Assembly (NCBI GenBank): GCA_030672805.1
Contig: DAOVFR010000119.1
Location: forward strand, 1-7,378
Origin: Candidatus Krumholzibacteriota bacterium
GTDB taxonomy: Bacteria; Krumholzibacteriota; Krumholzibacteriia; Krumholzibacteriales; Krumholzibacteriaceae
DNA length: 7,378 nt
Direction: 5' to 3'
Below the pieces are notes generated by a model. That model ran no database searches, was not told the DNA's origin, and was given only the letters and a program-made list of their open reading frames with translations. The translations under genes were made by a program, and so were the position numbers. This document shows positions 1 to 4,570 of the stretch, in pieces (the stretch's first letter is position 1; each line of letters starts with the position of its first letter).

Positions 1-822
1 GATCTCACTCTTCCTGTAGATGCATGGATGATTGAACCGATGCATGATTCCCTTATCGCCTTTCGGCAGTGATTCGTGCATGCCGGTGACCAGGAGCCCG
101 CCGTTTATCAACCGGTCGGCGATTTCCCCGAGCAGTTCCGCCTGGAGCGGCTCCTCGAAATACGTGAACACGAGGTTCCTGCAGAGTATCATGTGGAAGG
201 GTCCACCGGGCATCCGTTCCCTTATGTCCTGTCTGATGAACAGGATGTTTTTCCGGAACCGTTCCAGCAAGCGGTACCCGCCGCCGGTTTTTTCGAATGC
301 CCCGTTTACATATTCTTCGGGCAGATCCTTGAGCGCGCTTTCCCGGAAGATGCCGCCCGCGGCACGGCCGAGCAGGTGATCATCCATATCCGTGGCTGTA
401 ATGTGCAATTCAGGTGAGGATGGAAGCACGGGCAAGGCTGACAGATCCCACAGGAGCTTGCATGTGTACGCCTCCTCGCCCGAGGCGCACCCGGCGCTCC
501 AGAGCCTGGTTGCGCGTCCGCCCGTGTTGAGGGCCGTCCTCGCGAGTTCGGGGAGCACCACCGTTCCGATCGCATCGAAGACGCCGCGGTCACGGTAAAA
601 GCGGGAGATCGTTATCCTGCACATCGAATCGAGGACCGGCCATTCGTCAGGGTGGAATTCGAGATAGGCCTGGTATGTCTTCATATTACCGATCTTCAGC
701 TCGTCCATCCGGCGGGCGATGCGTTTGCGCACCTGCCTCCGGACCTTGCGGAAGCCGGCCCATTGCATGCGGAGCCTCGGCAGGCACCATTGCAGGAACG
801 AGATACATTCATGGTCATTCAT
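1..822 (-). CDS. CheR-family SAM-dependent methyltransferase (C-terminus cut by window edge)
   Basis: This is a CheR-type methyltransferase, the family that transfers methyl from S-adenosylmethionine to glutamate side chains of chemoreceptors. I translated it by hand on the minus strand: 274 codons without a stop, running off the window. Residues about 1-75 form the helical CheR N-domain. TISRFYRD (71-78) occupies the position of the family's TxxTxFFR(E/D) motif, with R77 as the conserved Arg. WSAGCASGEEAYT (108-120) is the SAM-binding loop, D145 in ATDMDD ends the next strand, and CRNLVFTYF (214-222) matches the family's CRNvLiYF signature. CheR proteins are usually about 270-290 residues, so little is missing. 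The ATG at 822 is the only ATG after the in-frame TAG at 868-870; its ribosome binding site is poor. No receptor, CheB or CheA gene is visible, so a chemotaxis role is only inferred, and the substrate could be another sensory or signalling protein. Confidence 0.88.
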   Translation of the reverse strand, partial: MNDHECISFLQWCLPRLRMQWAGFRKVRRQVRKRIARRMDELKIGNMKTYQAYLEFHPDEWPVLDSMCRITISRFYRDRGVFDAIGTVVLPELARTALNTGGRATRLWSAGCASGEEAYTCKLLWDLSALPVLPSSPELHITATDMDDHLLGRAAGGIFRESALKDLPEEYVNGAFEKTGGGYRLLERFRKNILFIRQDIRERMPGGPFHMILCRNLVFTYFEEPLQAELLGEIADRLINGGLLVTGMHESLPKGDKGIMHRFNHPCIYRKSEI

Positions 823-988
823 CGGGATTCGATTCGCGATCGGTTTCCGGGACTGTCCGGTCCCGGTCTAATCCGTCAAGATCCAGCGGACGGCCTCCCT
901 CATCAGATCCCAGTCCGAGCCCCTGTCATCGAACCCGTCGACGCGTTCATACCCGGCATTTCATACCTCGCGGCAGAAGAGTTTCTGT

Positions 989-994
989 ATTATA
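989..994 (-). promoter_or_regulatory. Putative -10 box for the methyltransferase gene
   Basis: Read on the minus strand this is a perfect TATAAT, preceded by TG and lying in an AT-rich stretch. No good TTGACA-like -35 hexamer is found 16-18 bases upstream; the region there is GC-rich. If it is used, transcription would start near 982 and give an untranslated leader of roughly 160 bases before the ATG at 822. TATAAT can occur by chance in AT-rich DNA, so confidence is limited. Confidence 0.35.
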
Positions 995-1147
995 CATATG
1001 AATATATCATTGCAGGCGCAAGGGCGCAGGGCGGCGTCGGGTGTAATGATAATATTTTTTGAAACTTATTGTTGCTCATGCAAGTAATATTAATATCGAT
1101 ACACAGTACATGTGTGCACTGTTCGACGTGCGACCAACCTATCACGA

Positions 1148-1153
1148 AAGGAG
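1148..1153 (+). promoter_or_regulatory. Strong ribosome binding site of the tricorn-like gene
   Basis: AAGGAG sits seven bases before the ATG at 1161. This decides the start: the frame is open upstream to an ATG at 1059, but the extra 34 residues would bury the signal peptide, and no comparable Shine-Dalgarno sequence precedes 1059. Confidence 0.85.
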
Positions 1154-1160
1154 AGAGGCC

Positions 1161-1226
1161 ATGGGCAAACGGGGACTGCTTGTCCTTTGCCTGGTGGTTC
1201 TTCTTGCGGCCGGCTCCGTGTTTGCC
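1161..1226 (+). other. Signal peptide of the tricorn-like protease
   Basis: Residues 1-22 have the Sec signal plan: a short basic start (MGKRG), an uninterrupted hydrophobic core (residues 6-17) and a small-residue exit ending VFA before APES. Cleavage most likely follows A22. There is a Cys at position 10, but the residues before it (LVL) do not make a lipobox, so a lipoprotein signal is unlikely. Confidence 0.82.
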
Positions 1227-4200
1227 GCCCCTGAGAGCCGCCTGATGCGCTTCCCCGATATCAGCGGGGATAAGATTGTGTTCACCCACGGCGGAGATCT
1301 CTGGCTTGTTCCGGTAACCGGCGGAACGGCGACCCGCCTTACATCGCATGCCGGAGGGGAGGTTTTCCCGAAATTCTCACCCGATGGAACGACGATCGCG
1401 TTTTCGGGGTTCTATGACGGGAACTTCGATGTCTACACGATTCCGGCCGCCGGCGGTGTGCCGAAGAGACTGACGTTCCATCCGAATGGTGACATGGTCG
1501 TGGAATGGCACCCGTCAGGCGACAGGGTCCTGTTCCGGTCGGTGCGGGAATCGAAAACGAACCCGGGACCGCGTTACCACCGGCTGTTCACTATCGGTCG
1601 CGATGGCGGGTATCCCGAGGCGCTGCCGCTGTTCGAGGGGGAGCTTACCTCGTACTCGTCCGACGGTAACAAGATCGCATACAACCGGATGTCACGGGAG
1701 TTCAGAACGTGGAAACGCTACCGCGGCGGTATGGCCCAGGACATCTGGCTCTACGACCTGGAAAAGAACGAGGTGGAGCAGCTTACCGATTTTGAGGGAA
1801 CCGACGCCTTCCCGATGTGGTACCGGGACCGGATCTACTTCGTTTCGGACCGCAAGCACACGATGAACATCTACTGCCTGGATCTGAATACCCGCGAGGT
1901 CCGCGAGATCACAGGGCACAAGGAGTACGACGTCAAGTGGCCGAGTCTCGGGCGGGACGCGATCGTCTACGAGAACGGCGGGGAACTCTATGTGCTCGAC
2001 CTGAACACGGAGAAGTCCGGGAAGATAAAGGTCCATGTACCCTCCGAGCTGAACATGAAGCGGTCACGGTACAAGAAGGTTTCGAACCTCGTGGGCGGCT
2101 TCGCGCTCTCGAGGACCGGCAAGCGGGCCGCGTTCGAGGCGAGGGGTGACATCTTCACCGTCCCTGCCGAGAAGGGCGAGGTCCGTCACCTGACAAAAAG
2201 CTCCGGTTCCCGCGAACGGTCCCCCGAGTTCTCGCCGGACGGCAAGTGGATCGCCTACTTCTCCGACAGGACGGGGGAGTACGAGATCTACATCCGCAAG
2301 CCGGACGGCACGGGTGATGAGATCAAGGTCACCACGGGAGTCCACAACTATCCATTCAACCTTCACTGGTCGCCCGACAGCAAGAAGCTGATCTACCACG
2401 ATCAGACGTTCTCGCTTTACTACGTGGACGTCGATAAGAAGAAGATCCACAAGATAGACGAGGACGAGTGGTTCGACATGAACGACTACTCGTGGTCATC
2501 CGACAGCAAGTGGATCGCCTATTCCAGGAACGGTGACAACAGTAACGGCTCGATATTCCTGTATTCGCTCGAGGAGAAGAAATCGTACCGGGTCACGAGC
2601 GACTTCCATAACGATTACAATCCCGAGTTCGGCCCGGAGTCGAAGTACCTCTACTTTTTTTCCGATCGCATGGCGCATTTCCAGTTCGACCGGTTCGAGT
2701 TCAATATCAACTACGTCTACCCGACGAACCTCTGTGTCACGACGCTGAAGGCGGACACGCCCTCGCTGCTCGCGCCTGAAAGCGACGAGGTGGAGGAGAA
2801 GAAAGACGAGGAGAAGGAAGAGAACGGCGACAAGAAAGACGACGACAAAAAGGACAAGAAGAAGGACAAGGATGGGGACAAGAAGGACAAGGACGGGGAA
2901 AAGAAGGAGGACGAGGATCTCAAAGTCGATTTCGAGGGAATCGAGGAGAGGGTCATCGCGCTCCCGATCGGCACGGGCAATTTCGGCGGTCTTGTAACCG
3001 CCGAGGGCAAGGTCTTCTATGCCGACTTCCCGACGGTTCCGATCACGACCGCTCACGAACAACACCCCGGCTTCACGCTGAAGTTCTTCGACATCGAGGA
3101 ACGCGAATCGAAGACGGTAATCAGCGGTATCATAGGGTACGATTTCTCGGCTGACAGGAAGAAGATCCTGTACCGGACGCGGCAGGCATTCGGGATCATC
3201 GATGCCGGCGCTGACAAGAAAGCCGGCGACGAAAGCATCAGTACGGGCGACATGCAGATGAAGGTCGACCCGGTCGCCGAATGGAAGCAGATGTTCTACG
3301 AGGCATGGAGACTCGAACGCGACTTCTTCTATGTGGACAACATGCACGGCGTCGACTGGAAAAAGATGAAGAAACGCTACGAGGTATTCCTGCCTTACCT
3401 CACGAGCAGGGACGATCTGAACTACATCATAGGCGAGCTGATCGCCGAGTTGAACATCGGGCACGCCTACGTCGGCGGCGGTGATTTCCCCGGTCCGAGG
3501 CGTGTCAACGTGGGTGTTCTCGGCTGTGATTTCGAGATCGATAAAAAGACCGGCCTGTACCGGTTCGGGAAGATATACAACGGACGGAACTGGGATCAGC
3601 AGTTCCGGGCGCCGCTCGTACAGCCGGGCATCAGTATCAGCGAAGGCGATTACCTGTTCGAGATCAACGGTGTCGAGCTGAAGTACCCGATGAATCCGTA
3701 CGAGCTGCTCGAGACATTGGCCGGCGTGCAGACAGTCATCAAGGTCGGCTCGAAGGCAGACGGAAAGGATGCCAAGGAGTACACGGTGGAACCGGCCAGT
3801 GGCGATATCAATCTCCGCTACGACGATTGGGTCGAGAGCAACAGGAAGAAGGTGCTCGAGGCCACCGGCGGGCGCGTCGGCTACCTGCACGTGCCGAACA
3901 CGGCCGTGTGGGGTCTCGCCGAGTTCGGCAAGCATTTCTACAGCCAGGTGAACCTCGACGGCATCATCATCGATGTTCGCTACAACAGCGGCGGGTGGAT
4001 GCCGAACCTCTTCGTCGACAGGCTGGGCAGGCGGATCCAGAGCTACTGGGCACAGAGGTACGGCAGGCTCCAGCAGTTCCCCGTATCAGCGCCCAGGGGC
4101 CACCTGGCGTGCGTTACAAACGCCTACGCCGGCTCCGGCGGTGACGCATTCCCGTACCTGTTCCGCCAAGCGGGGCTCGGACCCCTGATCGGAAAGCGTA

Positions 4201-4475
4201 CATGGGGAGGGCTCGTCGGCATGAACCGCGGAATTGCCCTCGTCGACGGTGGGCGTGTGACGGTGCCGACGATCGGCTTCATCGACCTCGAGGGCGAATA
4301 CACGGTCGAGAACTACGGTGTTCCGCCCGACATCGAGGTCGATAACAGGCCCGACCTGGTCGTGAAGGGCCGGGACCCGCAGCTCGAGAGGGCGATCGAG
4401 TACCTTTTAAAAAAGATCGAGGAGGAACCGCCCGCGATCAAGACGAAGAAGCCGAAAGATCCTGATAAGTACTGA
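1161..4475 (+). CDS. Secreted tricorn-type serine protease (peptidase S41 family)
   Basis: This is a 1104-residue homologue of tricorn protease, a very large oligomeric peptidase that in archaea trims proteasome products. Residues 1-22 are a signal peptide. Residues about 24-300 are a first beta-propeller (FSPDG at 72-76 is a typical TolB/PD40 blade motif). Residues about 310-690 are a second propeller (another FSPDG at 357-361), interrupted by a Lys/Asp/Glu-only stretch at 541-586. The C1 domain starts near 700 with EWKQMFYEAW (707-716). A PDZ domain covers about 781-880 (GDYLFEINGVEL, 829-840), and the C2/S41 catalytic domain runs from about 900. H768, S992 and E1050 match H746, S965 and E1023 of Thermoplasma tricorn; Ser-to-Glu spacing is 58 in both and His-to-Ser 224 against 219. 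G945 fits the oxyanion Gly918. The auxiliary Ser745 is Gly767 here. Without signal peptide and charged insert it is close to the archaeal length (about 1070). It is monocistronic in this window. Location is probably periplasmic or extracellular; the substrate is unknown. Confidence 0.93.
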   Translation: MGKRGLLVLCLVVLLAAGSVFAAPESRLMRFPDISGDKIVFTHGGDLWLVPVTGGTATRLTSHAGGEVFPKFSPDGTTIAFSGFYDGNFDVYTIPAAGGVPKRLTFHPNGDMVVEWHPSGDRVLFRSVRESKTNPGPRYHRLFTIGRDGGYPEALPLFEGELTSYSSDGNKIAYNRMSREFRTWKRYRGGMAQDIWLYDLEKNEVEQLTDFEGTDAFPMWYRDRIYFVSDRKHTMNIYCLDLNTREVREITGHKEYDVKWPSLGRDAIVYENGGELYVLDLNTEKSGKIKVHVPSELNMKRSRYKKVSNLVGGFALSRTGKRAAFEARGDIFTVPAEKGEVRHLTKSSGSRERSPEFSPDGKWIAYFSDRTGEYEIYIRKPDGTGDEIKVTTGVHNYPFNLHWSPDSKKLIYHDQTFSLYYVDVDKKKIHKIDEDEWFDMNDYSWSSDSKWIAYSRNGDNSNGSIFLYSLEEKKSYRVTSDFHNDYNPEFGPESKYLYFFSDRMAHFQFDRFEFNINYVYPTNLCVTTLKADTPSLLAPESDEVEEKKDEEKEENGDKKDDDKKDKKKDKDGDKKDKDGEKKEDEDLKVDFEGIEERVIALPIGTGNFGGLVTAEGKVFYADFPTVPITTAHEQHPGFTLKFFDIEERESKTVISGIIGYDFSADRKKILYRTRQAFGIIDAGADKKAGDESISTGDMQMKVDPVAEWKQMFYEAWRLERDFFYVDNMHGVDWKKMKKRYEVFLPYLTSRDDLNYIIGELIAELNIGHAYVGGGDFPGPRRVNVGVLGCDFEIDKKTGLYRFGKIYNGRNWDQQFRAPLVQPGISISEGDYLFEINGVELKYPMNPYELLETLAGVQTVIKVGSKADGKDAKEYTVEPASGDINLRYDDWVESNRKKVLEATGGRVGYLHVPNTAVWGLAEFGKHFYSQVNLDGIIIDVRYNSGGWMPNLFVDRLGRRIQSYWAQRYGRLQQFPVSAPRGHLACVTNAYAGSGGDAFPYLFRQAGLGPLIGKRTWGGLVGMNRGIALVDGGRVTVPTIGFIDLEGEYTVENYGVPPDIEVDNRPDLVVKGRDPQLERAIEYLLKKIEEEPPAIKTKKPKDPDKY
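2859..2900 (+). repeat. Two tandem 21-base repeats inside the protease gene
   Basis: Copies at 2859-2879 and 2880-2900 agree at 19 of 21 positions and are in frame, encoding KKDKDGD followed by KKDKDGE (residues 567-580). They lie within the highly charged linker (residues 541-586) that interrupts the second beta-propeller. The coding strand here is almost entirely purine with scattered C, a composition prone to replication slippage, so the linker probably grows and shrinks by repeat-unit changes. The linker is most likely a flexible surface loop and not a catalytic element. Confidence 0.75.
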
Positions 4476-4539
4476 TAGAGCAGCGTCGCTTCGCTGAATA
4501 GGGGACCTGTCGCGTGATGCTGCAGTGCCCGCGGTGAAA

Positions 4540-4570
4540 GGCCCTTCCCCGAACGGGAGGGGCCTTTTTT
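4540..4570. terminator. Intrinsic terminator between two convergent genes
   Basis: Bases 4540-4549 and 4555-4564 form a 10-pair GC-rich stem (one G-T pair) with a five-base loop, followed by six T at 4565-4570 on the plus strand. This ends the tricorn-like transcript 65-95 bases after its stop codon. On the minus strand the same hairpin follows directly after the ATPase stop codon, but only three T follow it there, so it probably also serves that gene with lower efficiency. Confidence 0.85.

Larger units (their letters stand above)
823..1160. other. Divergent intergenic region, no supported gene
   Basis: This 338-base gap separates the divergently transcribed methyltransferase and tricorn-like genes. 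The part near 980-1100 is strikingly AT-rich compared with both genes and probably holds promoters for each direction. Facing the methyltransferase is a TATAAT box at 989-994. Facing the tricorn gene are TTGAAA at 1059-1064 and TAATAT at 1085-1090 or 1091-1096, but the spacing (20 or 26 bases) is too long for a standard sigma-70 promoter, so I do not call it. An imperfect 18-base dyad lies at 1104-1121. On the minus strand, 868-960 is open for 30 codons in the methyltransferase frame but lacks a proper start; three tiny ORFs (5 to 18 codons) occur in the same leader. None has enough support to be called a gene. Confidence 0.6.

Noticed and set aside
652..1062. A 136-codon plus-strand frame over the methyltransferase start and the intergenic region
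   Set aside because: It overlaps the well-supported CheR N-domain in antisense, has no recognisable motif and no ribosome binding site.
1059..1160. An upstream start for the tricorn-like protein adding 34 residues
   Set aside because: No Shine-Dalgarno site, and it would place the signal peptide in the interior; the ATG at 1161 has AAGGAG at seven bases.
2496..3935. A 479-codon open frame on the minus strand opposite the tricorn-like gene
   Set aside because: It is a shadow. The sense frame has clear propeller, C1 and PDZ domains over the same bases, and the hydrophobic run in the antisense protein is only the mirror of the Lys/Asp/Glu linker codons.
4481..4496. A small 5-pair hairpin (CAGCG/CGCTG) just after the tricorn-like stop codon
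   Set aside because: Short stem with no following T-run; the strong hairpin at 4540-4564 explains termination better.
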